From the NCBI GenBank assembly GCA_021781415.1, contig JAJXWW010000163.1, forward strand, positions 1 to 64,000: DNA of 64,000 nt. Reading direction: 5' to 3'. This DNA is from Planctomycetota bacterium. GTDB taxonomy: Bacteria > Planctomycetota > Planctomycetia > Gemmatales > Gemmataceae. Below the pieces are notes generated by a model. That model did not search any database and was not told the DNA's origin. It was given only the letters and a program-made list of their open reading frames with translations. Below are positions 43,208 through 50,835 of this stretch, in pieces. Made by a program: the position numbers and the translations under genes. Position 1 is the first letter of the stretch; each line of letters starts with the position of its first letter.

Positions 43208-44959
43208 ATGATACGGGGTCTGCCGATATCTCCGGGAGTGACCGTGGCCCATGCCTTCTGCTTGGACCATGGCTTGCTGCCGAAAGAGTCTCTCTCCTTG
43301 GACGCCGCTTCGCTATCGGGTGAAGTCGGTCGTTTCGATCGTGCCTGCGCTGCCGTGTCGCGCGAACTCGACGACGCCATCGACCGCGTCGGCAAGCAAA
43401 TCGGCGAGGAAGAGGCCGCCATCTTCCGGACGCATCGCTTGTTGCTGCGCGATCCCACATTGACCACCCGCGTCAAAACGGCCATTCTGGAGCGCAGGAT
43501 CGATGCGTCCACCGCGCTCCGCGAGATCCTCGAAGAATACAATAAACTCTACGGGCAGATCGCCGATCCCTATTTACAAGAGCGCATGGCCGACTTGCGC
43601 GATGTGATCGGTCGCATTCTGGCACAGCTGACCCGCGAGGTACAAGCACCGATTTTGCATCCCCAAGAGCCGGTGGTACTCGTCGCCGAAGAAATCCTAC
43701 CGTCGCAGGCGTTGACGTTCGATCGCCATCTCGTCGCCGGTATCGTCACCGAGTCGGGTGGGGCGACCGGACATGCGGCCATCTTGGCGCGCGCTCTCGG
43801 CATTCCCGCCGTCTCTGGTCTGCGCGGTCTGCTGCGCGAGGTTCAGACCGGCGATCTGCTCGCCGTCGATGGACGCGAAGGCCACGTCTACGTCAATCCC
43901 GGTCCCGAAGTGGAGACGGCGTATCGCAAGTTGCAGCGCGAGTACGCCGACTTCGCCGGCAAACTGATCGAGAACCGCGATTTGGAGCCGATCACCGCCG
44001 ACGGCATTCGCTTGGAACTGTTGGCCAACGTCAACGGTCCTCTCGACGCGGCAACGGCCGGCTCCGCCGGAGCGACGGGAGTTGGGCTTTATCGTACCGA
44101 GTATCTGTTTTTGACCCATCCCTCGGTGCCCGACGAAGAGGAACAACTTGCCGCCTATCGCGCCGTCGTCGAGGCAGCTCCGAATCGACTCGTCACCATC
44201 CGCACGCTCGACCTCGGCGGCGACAAGCACGTTCCCTATCTCGGCCATCGCCGCGAGGCGAATCCGTTCATGGGCTTTCGCAGCATCCGTCTCAGCAGTG
44301 CCTACCCCGACTTCTTTCAAACGCAGCTGCGCGCTATTTTGCGCGCCGGAGTCCACGGCCAAGTCGGTCTTCTCTTTCCGATGATCTCCACGCTGGAGGA
44401 GGTGCAACGCTTAAAGAAAATCGTCGATCGCACGCGCGTCGCGCTCCATCGGGCCGCCATCCCTTTCAGCGAGGAGATGCCTTTGGGAATCATGTTGGAA
44501 GTGCCCGCAGCCGCTCTGTGCATCGAGGCGCTTCTGGAAGAGGTCGATTTTGTCAGCATCGGCTCCAACGACTTGATTCAATATCTGATGGCTGCCGACC
44601 GCGATAATCCGCACGTCGCCCATTTGTGCGAGCCGTTCAGTCCGGCGTTGATGCAGCTTCTGCATCGCGTCATTCGCGCCTGCAACGAACACGGCAAGCC
44701 CGTGACCCTGTGCGGCGAGATGGCCGGTTGGCCGCGTTGTTTCTTACCGCTGTTCGGCATGGGGCTGCGCCGTCTGAGCATGAGTCCCGCATTCGTGCCG
44801 TCCATAAAGGAAGTGGTGCGGCACACGACGTTAGAACTGGCCGAGCGCGTCGCCAACCGCGTGCTACAAATGCAAACCTACGGCGAGATACGCGGCTATC
44901 TGACGCGCAAAATCCGCGAAGCCTGGCCGCACGTCTCGCTTCTCGATGTCAGCCGATAG
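43208..44959 (+). CDS. ptsI: Phosphoenolpyruvate-protein phosphotransferase (enzyme I)
   Basis: Enzyme I of the phosphotransferase system passes phosphate from PEP to HPr. The 583-residue protein has the N-terminal helical domain, the swivelling His domain with GGATGHAAILARALGIPAV (phosphorylated His189), the TIM-barrel PEP-binding domain (RTEYLFL, TIRTLDLGGDKHVPYL) and C-terminal EVPAAALCIEALL and GEMAGWPRC blocks. Length is normal for the family (E. coli 575). No HPr or EII gene is in the window. In planctomycetes lacking sugar EIIs, EI may serve regulation or a specialised uptake; not determinable here. Confidence 0.94.
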   Translation: MIRGLPISPGVTVAHAFCLDHGLLPKESLSLDAASLSGEVGRFDRACAAVSRELDDAIDRVGKQIGEEEAAIFRTHRLLLRDPTLTTRVKTAILERRIDASTALREILEEYNKLYGQIADPYLQERMADLRDVIGRILAQLTREVQAPILHPQEPVVLVAEEILPSQALTFDRHLVAGIVTESGGATGHAAILARALGIPAVSGLRGLLREVQTGDLLAVDGREGHVYVNPGPEVETAYRKLQREYADFAGKLIENRDLEPITADGIRLELLANVNGPLDAATAGSAGATGVGLYRTEYLFLTHPSVPDEEEQLAAYRAVVEAAPNRLVTIRTLDLGGDKHVPYLGHRREANPFMGFRSIRLSSAYPDFFQTQLRAILRAGVHGQVGLLFPMISTLEEVQRLKKIVDRTRVALHRAAIPFSEEMPLGIMLEVPAAALCIEALLEEVDFVSIGSNDLIQYLMAADRDNPHVAHLCEPFSPALMQLLHRVIRACNEHGKPVTLCGEMAGWPRCFLPLFGMGLRRLSMSPAFVPSIKEVVRHTTLELAERVANRVLQMQTYGEIRGYLTRKIREAWPHVSLLDVSR

Positions 44960-44974
44960 ACGATTCTTCCCGCG

Positions 44975-46000
44975 TTACTTCTTGGGCGGAGTGAAGTCGG
45001 CGATCCACAATTGCGAGGGTTGCCGACCGTCGCGCGTCGAGGTCCACATCAACCGTTTGCCGTCGGGACTGAATACCGGCAAGACATCCGCTCCCGGAGC
45101 ATAGGTCAGACGAGCCTTTTTGCCGGTCTCCACATTCATCCAATAGAGATCGTAATTGGGTCTTCCCGCGACTCCGTGATTCGCTCCCGCGTAGACGATG
45201 TGCGTGCCATCCTTGTACCAATAAGGCCCCCAACACACCCAGTTCAGGTCGTCGGTCAGTGCGCGTTCGCCCGTGCCATCGACGTTGATGACATATAACT
45301 GCAAATGGTCTGGCTTCTTTCGATCGCTGCGAAAGATCACACGCTTGCCGTCCGGCGAAAAGAACGGGCCGCCGTTGTAGCAACCCGGCGCGTGCGTCAA
45401 TTGGCGGACATTCTTGCCGTCCCTGTCCATGATGTACAGTTCGAGGTTCTTTTCGCCGCCTCGATTGGAACAGAACACGATGGACTTACCGTCCGGCGAA
45501 TAGCTGCCCTCGGCGTTGTAGCCGGGTTCCGATGTCAGGCGCTTCAAGCCGGAGCCGTCCGGATTGGCCTCGAATATGGACAAGTGCGCATCGAAATCCC
45601 ACTGATAGCGGCGGCGCTTGCCGGACTTGCGATCTTCCTCGCGCCTTCCATATTCCTCGGCATATTGTTTTTTCGCATTCGGATCGAGATGACTGCTGGC
45701 AAAGATTATCTTTTTCCCGTCCGGAGCGAAGTAGGAACAGGTCGTCTTGCCCACGCCCGGACTGACGCGGCGGACGCGCTGGGTTTCGAGATCCATCGTG
45801 AAGATCTGATAAAACGGATTCCCACTGTCCTTTTCTTCCGCCTGAAAGATGATGCTCTTTCCGTCCGGCGAGAAGTAGCCTTCGCCGGCACGGACGAAAT
45901 CCTTGGTCAGCTGGCGAATGTTTTTCAGACAAACGGACTCATCTTTATGCCACTCCGCCGGCTCGGCGGCGAAAAGCGTCAGAAGTAGGCAAATCGACAT
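44975..46000 (-). CDS. TolB-like beta-propeller protein (WD40-like PD40 repeats)
   Basis: A 341-residue protein made of repeated PD40 motifs: FSPDGKSIIFQAEE, FAPDGKKIIFAS, YSPDGKSIVFCSNRGG, FFSPDGKRVIFRSD and VFSPDGKRLMWTSTR. Five to six blades are visible, forming a propeller as in TolB or DPP-IV N-domains. The N-terminal MSICLLLTLFAAEP is a short hydrophobic signal-like segment. No peptidase domain follows. ATG 46000 follows GAGGAGC. Probably periplasmic and involved in binding proteins or ligands; specificity unknown. Confidence 0.88.
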   Translation of the reverse strand: MSICLLLTLFAAEPAEWHKDESVCLKNIRQLTKDFVRAGEGYFSPDGKSIIFQAEEKDSGNPFYQIFTMDLETQRVRRVSPGVGKTTCSYFAPDGKKIIFASSHLDPNAKKQYAEEYGRREEDRKSGKRRRYQWDFDAHLSIFEANPDGSGLKRLTSEPGYNAEGSYSPDGKSIVFCSNRGGEKNLELYIMDRDGKNVRQLTHAPGCYNGGPFFSPDGKRVIFRSDRKKPDHLQLYVINVDGTGERALTDDLNWVCWGPYWYKDGTHIVYAGANHGVAGRPNYDLYWMNVETGKKARLTYAPGADVLPVFSPDGKRLMWTSTRDGRQPSQLWIADFTPPKK

Positions 46001-46241
46001 GGGTATGCTCCTCGACCAAGCGACATAAACGTCAAGCCAAAGCGTCTCCTGACAGTCTACGAGAATCTGGACCATCGAAAGCCCCAAGCGACCAAATCGC
46101 GCGATACCCAATTCGAGAACCGTTCCTCCGCGTCCCTGCAGGGGAACCCATGCAGTTCCTTGACGACAAACACGGTTCGCCGTCATAAGATAAAGATCGA
46201 ATACATTCCGACCTACCGCGATGAGGAACGTGAGTCGTTTC

Positions 46242-47267
46242 ATGCAAGCAATTCAATTGAAGCAACCCGGACATTTCGAGCAGATACGCATCGACGAACC
46301 GAGCAAGCCCGGTCCCGGTGAGGCATTGGTACGAGTGCATCGAATCGGCATCTGCGGCACCGACATTAGCGGCTATCTCGGCAAGATGCCGTTTTACAGC
46401 TATCCGCGCATCCCCGGGCACGAGCTGGGCGTCGAGGTGATGGAAGTTGGCGAGGGCGTGGCCAACGTCAAGGCGGGGATGCGCTGCTCCATCGAGCCGT
46501 ACATGAACTGCCAAGAGTGTTTCGCCTGCCGGCGCGGGCGAGGCAACTGCTGCGAAAAGCTACAAGTGCTGGGCGTTCACACCGACGGGGGAATGCGGCC
46601 CTATTTCCTGGTGCCGGCGCGTAAACTGCATCCATCGAGCAAGCTGACGCTCGACCAACTGGCGCTGGTCGAGACGTTGGGCATCGGTTGTCATGCCGTC
46701 GATCGCGGTCAACCGCAAGCCGATGAGTTCGCCCTCGTCGTCGGCGCGGGGCCTATCGGGTTGTCGGTCATCGAGTTCGTCAAGCTGACCGGCGCGAAGA
46801 TCATCGTTCTCGATCTCAACGAAAAACGCCTCGACTTCTGCAAGCAACAGATGGGCGTACCGTACACCATCCGCTTCCGAGGCGACGGCTCCGAGCTGAA
46901 GGAATTGCAGGACATCACCGAAGGCGCGCTTGCTCCCGTGGTGTTCGACGCGACCGGCAGCGCCAAGTCGATGTGCAATGCGTTCAATTACGTTGCCCAT
47001 ACCGGCCGTCTGGTTTTCGTCGGCATCGTGACCGATGAAATCTCCTTTCCCGATCCGCTATTGCATCGCCGCGAGATGACGGTGTTCGCCTCGCGCAATG
47101 CGCTCCCTCACGATTTTCGCCGTATCATCGGTTTGATCGAGGAAGGCCGTATCGACACCCGACCGTGGATCACGCACCGCACGCCGTTCGCCGACCTCAT
47201 CGGCCATTTTCCCTCCTATACCAAACCGGAGACCGGCGTCATCAAGGCGATGGTCGAAGTCGATTGA
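46242..47267 (+). CDS. Zinc-dependent alcohol/sugar dehydrogenase (MDR family)
   Basis: A 341-residue medium-chain dehydrogenase with catalytic zinc residues (GICGTDISG and GHELGVEV), the structural zinc cysteines (NCQECFACRRGRGNCC) and a Rossmann NAD-binding loop (VVGAGPIGLSVIEF). It resembles sorbitol, threonine and L-galactonate-5-dehydrogenases; the substrate is uncertain. It is 14 bases upstream of the TIM-barrel isomerase gene and in a group with a mutarotase and an aldo/keto reductase, so a sugar or sugar-acid oxidation role is likely. I start at MQAIQLKQPGHFE (46242) rather than the track's 46221. Confidence 0.88.
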   Translation: MQAIQLKQPGHFEQIRIDEPSKPGPGEALVRVHRIGICGTDISGYLGKMPFYSYPRIPGHELGVEVMEVGEGVANVKAGMRCSIEPYMNCQECFACRRGRGNCCEKLQVLGVHTDGGMRPYFLVPARKLHPSSKLTLDQLALVETLGIGCHAVDRGQPQADEFALVVGAGPIGLSVIEFVKLTGAKIIVLDLNEKRLDFCKQQMGVPYTIRFRGDGSELKELQDITEGALAPVVFDATGSAKSMCNAFNYVAHTGRLVFVGIVTDEISFPDPLLHRREMTVFASRNALPHDFRRIIGLIEEGRIDTRPWITHRTPFADLIGHFPSYTKPETGVIKAMVEVD

Positions 47268-47281
47268 AAAGAGGCTTACCC

Positions 47282-48097
47282 ATGGTGCGCTCGTGTGTGA
47301 CGATCAGCCTCGTACCCGAGGTGCGCGGTGGTCCTTTTGTTTTCTGGGACGATCTAGCCGAAGGCTGCCGGCAAGCGAAACAACTGGGCTTTGACGCCGT
47401 GGAGATATTTCCACCGTCGCCGTCCGCCGTCGATGTCGCATTGGTGCGGCGTGTGCTCGAGGACAACGGCTTGTCCGTCGCGGCCTTCGGCACCGGCGCG
47501 GGGTGGGTGCTGCAACGACTGTCATTGACCTCCGCCGAGGCCGGCAATCGCGCTGGGGCGCGGCAGTTCATTCGCGGCGTCATCGACTTGGCGGGGCCGT
47601 TTGGCGCGTCGGCCATCATCGGCTCGATGCAGGGACGGTTCGGCGAAGTCGATAAACCGACGGCTCTCGAATATCTCCGCGACGCCCTCAACGATCTCGG
47701 CCAACATGCCGCCCAGTATGGCGTGCCGCTCCTGTACGAACCGCTCAGCCGCTATGAGACGAACCTCGTCAACACCGTTGCCGACGGCGTCGCGCTGCTG
47801 CAAGCGTTGTCCACGCGCAACGTCAAACTGCTGACCGATCTGTTCCACATGAATATCGAAGAGGCGGACCTGGCGGCGGCGCTGCGAAGCGGTGGCGAAC
47901 ACGTCGGCCATGTGCATTTCGTCGATTCCAACCGACGACCCGCGGGTTGTGGGCACATCGACTTCGCGCCGATCGCGGCAGCGCTGCGCGACATCGACTA
48001 TCGGGGCTATCTATCCGCCGAGGCGCTGCCGTATCCCAATCCGATTGAGGCGGCGAAGACAACGATAACGACGTATCGCAAGTATTTCGTGCTGTGA
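47282..48097 (+). CDS. Sugar phosphate isomerase/epimerase (AP endonuclease 2-like TIM barrel)
   Basis: A 271-residue protein with the xylose-isomerase-like TIM-barrel pattern: FDAVEIFPPSP, then AIIGSMQGRFG, YEPLSRYETNLVNT, TDLFHMNIEE and HVHFVDSNRRPAG, which supply the metal-binding Glu, Asp, His and Glu residues. This superfamily includes tagatose epimerases, hydroxypyruvate isomerases and endonuclease IV. The neighbouring genes favour a sugar epimerase/isomerase. ATG 47282 is preceded by AAGAGG 8 bases upstream; the track start lies inside the dehydrogenase gene. Confidence 0.88.
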   Translation: MVRSCVTISLVPEVRGGPFVFWDDLAEGCRQAKQLGFDAVEIFPPSPSAVDVALVRRVLEDNGLSVAAFGTGAGWVLQRLSLTSAEAGNRAGARQFIRGVIDLAGPFGASAIIGSMQGRFGEVDKPTALEYLRDALNDLGQHAAQYGVPLLYEPLSRYETNLVNTVADGVALLQALSTRNVKLLTDLFHMNIEEADLAAALRSGGEHVGHVHFVDSNRRPAGCGHIDFAPIAAALRDIDYRGYLSAEALPYPNPIEAAKTTITTYRKYFVL

Positions 48098-48104
48098 GCA
48101 ACGA

Positions 48105-48256
48105 ATTCTCCCCTCTCCCCCGCTCCGGGGGAGAGGGGTTGGGGGTGAGGGGGCGTCTTCTCTCCCCCAATGCGAGGGAGAGGGGTTGGAGGCGAGGAGA
48201 AAAACAGACCCTCACCCCTGCCCCTCTCCCATGAATACATGGGAGAGGGGGAAATA
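48105..48256. repeat. CCCCTCTCCC palindromes ahead of the mutarotase gene
   Basis: Three inverted CCTCTCCCC/GGGGAGAGG units separated by GGGTGAGGGG, the same family as at 23255 and 59040. The last unit runs into GGGAGAGGGGGAAATAGC, which serves as the ribosome site of the next gene. Confidence 0.88.
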
Positions 48257-48258
48257 GC

Positions 48259-48708
48259 GTGCTGAAGCATCGGTTGATCCATCCGCAAATCAACGCCATT
48301 CTCGGCCGCGCCGGCCATCACGGAAAAATACTCATCGCCGATGGCAATTATCCGGCTTCGTCGAAAAAGGGGCAGAATGCGGAGGTCATTAGTCTCAATT
48401 TGTCGCCGGGGATCGTTACCTGCTCGCAGGTTCTCACCGCGATTCTGTCGGCCATTCCCATCGAATCGGCCCACACCATGATGTACGAGACCACGGGGCC
48501 CTACGCTCTGACCGAAGATCCGCCGGTGTGGAGCGACTTTCGCAAAATCCTCGCCGCCGCCCAACCCGGCCTACCGCTGCAATTCATCGAGAAATGGGAG
48601 TTTTATAAAGCTGTCGAAACGCCGGATCACATATTAACGGTTCAAACGGCGGACCAACAACGCTTCGCCAACCTCCTGCTGAGCATCGGCGTTCGCATGG
48701 ACGAGTGA
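48259..48708 (+). CDS. RbsD/FucU family mutarotase
   Basis: A 149-residue cytoplasmic enzyme expected to interconvert sugar anomers (FucU acts on L-fucose; RbsD on ribose). It starts MLKHRLIHPQINAILGRAGHHGKILIADGNYP-like: the LIHPQINAILGRAGHHG and DGNYPASS pattern is diagnostic of the family, with the catalytic His near residue 20 and conserved YETTGPY-type C-terminal block. GTG start at 48259 with its ribosome site inside the palindromic repeat. Placed beside an MDR dehydrogenase, a TIM-barrel isomerase and an aldo/keto reductase, it points to L-fucose or a related deoxy- or hexose sugar as substrate. Confidence 0.9.
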   Translation: MLKHRLIHPQINAILGRAGHHGKILIADGNYPASSKKGQNAEVISLNLSPGIVTCSQVLTAILSAIPIESAHTMMYETTGPYALTEDPPVWSDFRKILAAAQPGLPLQFIEKWEFYKAVETPDHILTVQTADQQRFANLLLSIGVRMDE

Positions 48709-48716
48709 ACAAATCG

Positions 48717-48744
48717 CCTCAAGCAAAGGCGCAAAGAACGCAAA
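48717..48744. repeat. Right-arm fragment of the GCAAAG element
   Basis: CCTCAAGCAAAGGCGCAAAGAACGCAAAG-like half element directly after the mutarotase stop (first 20: CCTCAAGCAAAGGCGCAAAG). It matches the right arm of the three palindromic elements downstream. Confidence 0.7.
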
Positions 48745-48828
48745 GAGAAGACAAGAGGTAGAACAAGGTTGTGCGTAAAGCTGGAAGGAGATTTATCGAA
48801 TTCTCTCGGCATCACTGGTATATTTTTT

Positions 48829-48958
48829 CTTTGCGTCCTTTGCGCCTTTGCGTGAGGTTTTTATGAACGAAAGCGCTTCGCCAGACTTCTCCGGAATAGT
48901 AGAATTCGTATGGATATGCGAATAAAGAGCCTCACGCGAAGGCGCAAAGAACGCAAAG
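48829..48958. repeat. Palindromic GCAAAG element, copy 1
   Basis: Arms of about 36 bases (CTTTGCGTCCTTTGCGCC on the left, GGCGCAAAGAACGCAAAG on the right) flank a ~60-base core that begins TTTTTATGAACGAAAGCG and ends AATAAAGAGCCTCACGC. The core contains a 20-codon frame. It resembles a miniature element, not a CRISPR unit. Confidence 0.85.
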
Positions 48959-49063
48959 AGAAAACAAGAGAATGAATGAGAATGTGCGTAACGCTGCGAG
49001 GGAGATTTGTAAAATTTCCGGGGATAGAGCGCTTCGTCCCTGGTCTCCCTCATGGATGTTTTT

Positions 49064-49193
49064 CTTTGCGTCCTTTGCGCCTTTGCGTTAGGGTTTTTAT
49101 GAACAAAAACGCTTCGTCAGGCTTCTCCGGAACGTCGATGTTCAGATGAATACTTGAATAAAGAGCCTCATGTGAAGGCGAAAAATCCACGAA
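49064..49193. repeat. Palindromic GCAAAG element, copy 2, right arm decayed
   Basis: The left arm is intact (CTTTGCGTCCTTTGCGCC), while the right arm (CCTCATGTGAAGGCGAAAAA) has drifted. It ends just before the GxxExxY start codon and its altered right arm (CGAAGGGAAAAAC) forms the ribosome site of that gene. Confidence 0.8.
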
Positions 49194-49202
49194 GGGAAAA
49201 AC

Positions 49203-49580
49203 ATGACGGAGAATGAAATCGCGCAAATCATCGTGGATACGGCATATAGAATTCACACCACGATTGGGCCAGGATTACTGGAATCGGCCTATGAGGCAAT
49301 TTTTGTTCACGAGCTGCGCAAAAGGGGACTGCGCGTTCAACGTCAAGTTGGAGTCCCTATTATTTATGAAGATGTGGCCATCGAGGAAGGGTTCCGAGCC
49401 GATATGATCGTCGAGGATCTCGTTATTATCGAATTAAAAGCCGTCGAGCGACTCGCTCCAGTCCACAAAAAGCAACTATTGACATACTTGCGCTTAACGA
49501 GGAAGAAACTTGGACTATTAATCAATTTCAACGAAGAGAAAATCAAAGACGGAATTCATCGCGTCGTGAATGGTTTATAA
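49203..49580 (+). CDS. GxxExxY family protein (PD-(D/E)xK-like)
   Basis: A 125-residue protein with the family signature GPGLLESAY (GxxExxY) near residue 24, then RKRGLRVQRQVGVPI, FRADMIVEDLVIIELKAVE (D...E-x-K, nuclease-like core) and QLLTYLRLTRKKLGLLINF. GxxExxY proteins are widespread, often sporadic and of unknown function; the fold suggests a nuclease. Here it lies between two palindromic GCAAAG elements and interrupts what otherwise would be a sugar-metabolism cluster, so it is probably a mobile passenger. ATG 49203 is preceded by AAGGGAAAAAC. Lower G+C than neighbours supports transfer. Confidence 0.92.
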   Translation: MTENEIAQIIVDTAYRIHTTIGPGLLESAYEAIFVHELRKRGLRVQRQVGVPIIYEDVAIEEGFRADMIVEDLVIIELKAVERLAPVHKKQLLTYLRLTRKKLGLLINFNEEKIKDGIHRVVNGL

Positions 49581-49590
49581 ATTCTTCTTC

Positions 49591-49722
49591 CTTTGCGTTC
49601 TTTGCGCCTTTGCGTGAGGCTTTTTATGAACAGAAGCGTTTCACGAAATATTCTCCGGAACGTCGGTATTCGCATGGATACTTGAATAAAGAGCCTCACG
49701 CAAAGGCGCAAAGAACGCAAAG
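49591..49722. repeat. Palindromic GCAAAG element, copy 3
   Basis: Left arm CTTTGCGTTCTTTGCGCC and right arm GGCGCAAAGAACGCAAAG are exact reverse complements; the core carries an 18-codon frame after TTTTTATGAAC. It begins 10 bases after the GxxExxY stop. Confidence 0.87.
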
Positions 49723-49828
49723 AGAAGACAAGAGATAGATTGAGATCGTGCGTATCGGTGCGAAGGTGATTTATAAAATTCATCGGGGATCGAGCGCATT
49801 CTTCATGGTCTCCTTCTTGGATGTTTTT

Positions 49829-49863
49829 CTTTGCGTTCTTTGCGCCTTTGCGTGAGGCTTTTT
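49829..49863 (+). repeat. Left-arm half element forming the leader of the aldo/keto reductase gene
   Basis: CTTTGCGTTCTTTGCGCC, then TTTGCGTGAGGCTTTTT, runs directly into the ATG at 49864. The GTGAGG within the arm is the only ribosome-site-like sequence for that gene. Confidence 0.85.
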
Positions 49864-50814
49864 ATGGAATATCGCACTCTGGGTCGAACTGGATTAAAGC
49901 TGCCGATACTCAGCTTCGGCGCGTCGTCGCTGGGGCAGGAGTTTCGCGCGGTGGATATCAACGAGGCGTTGCGTGCCGTGCGCGTGGCGCTCGATCTGGG
50001 GATGAACTTTATCGACACTTCGCCCTTTTACGGACGCGGCATGTCCGAAGTGCTGCTCGGCGTGGCACTCCGCGGCGTGCCGCGCGACAGCTACATCCTC
50101 GGCAGCAAACTGGGCCGTTACGATCGGGATCACTTCGATTTCTCGGCCAAGCGCGTCGTCGAGAGCGTCGATGTCAGCCTGCATCGCATGGGGGTCGAAT
50201 ATCTCGACATCATGCTCTGCCACGACATCGAGTTCGTCGATATGGTGCAAATTGTTGAGGAAACGCTGCCGGCTCTGCGCAAGGTACAGCAACAGGGTAA
50301 AGTGCGTTGGGTCGGCATCTCCGGCTATCCCATGAATATCTTTCGCTACGTTCTCGAGCGAACCTCGCTGGACGTAAGCTTGTCGTATAACCATTACACG
50401 CTGCAAAACACCATGCTAGGCGACCTGGTGCCGTATCTGAAATCGAAGGAAGTTGGTATTATGAATGCCGCTCCGTTTTCGGCGCGGTTGCTGACCAACG
50501 CACCGTTGCCGCCTTGGCACAAGGCGACGCCGCTGGTGCGAGCCGCGTGCAAGCAGGCGGCGGAGCATTGCCGGAACAAAGGCGTGGACATCGCGCAATT
50601 GGCGTTGCAGTTTTCGATCCGGCATCCCGATATGACGACGTGCATCACGGGTTCCGCCGATCCAGGCCGCGTGGCACAATGGGTCGAATGGGCGAGCAAG
50701 CCGTTGGATGAAGAGTTGCTGCGTGAAGTACAGGCCATCCTCGAACCGATCCACAATTGGTTTTATGTTGAAGGAAGGCCGGAGAACAACGACGCGCCAA
50801 TTCGCCCTGGATAA
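49864..50814 (+). CDS. Aldo/keto reductase (aldose 1-dehydrogenase / L-galactose dehydrogenase-like)
   Basis: A 316-residue NAD(P)-dependent TIM-barrel oxidoreductase. The catalytic tetrad is visible: Asp and Tyr (FIDTSPFYGRGMSE), Lys (ILGSKLGRYD) and His (YLDIMLCHDIEF). It is closest in pattern to L-galactose and D-threo-aldose (L-fucose) 1-dehydrogenases, which oxidise the free aldose to a lactone. With the RbsD/FucU mutarotase and MDR dehydrogenase upstream this suggests non-phosphorylating oxidation of L-fucose or a similar sugar. ATG 49864 is chosen because MEYRTLGRTGLKL is the family start. Confidence 0.9.
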   Translation: MEYRTLGRTGLKLPILSFGASSLGQEFRAVDINEALRAVRVALDLGMNFIDTSPFYGRGMSEVLLGVALRGVPRDSYILGSKLGRYDRDHFDFSAKRVVESVDVSLHRMGVEYLDIMLCHDIEFVDMVQIVEETLPALRKVQQQGKVRWVGISGYPMNIFRYVLERTSLDVSLSYNHYTLQNTMLGDLVPYLKSKEVGIMNAAPFSARLLTNAPLPPWHKATPLVRAACKQAAEHCRNKGVDIAQLALQFSIRHPDMTTCITGSADPGRVAQWVEWASKPLDEELLREVQAILEPIHNWFYVEGRPENNDAPIRPG

Positions 50815-50835
50815 ATCGGAAGCAGAGGGAGAGAA

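Noticed and set aside
48715-49862. CRISPR array from repeated GCAAAG units
   Set aside because: Units are palindromic, few, unevenly spaced, with conserved rather than unique cores, and no cas genes are present.
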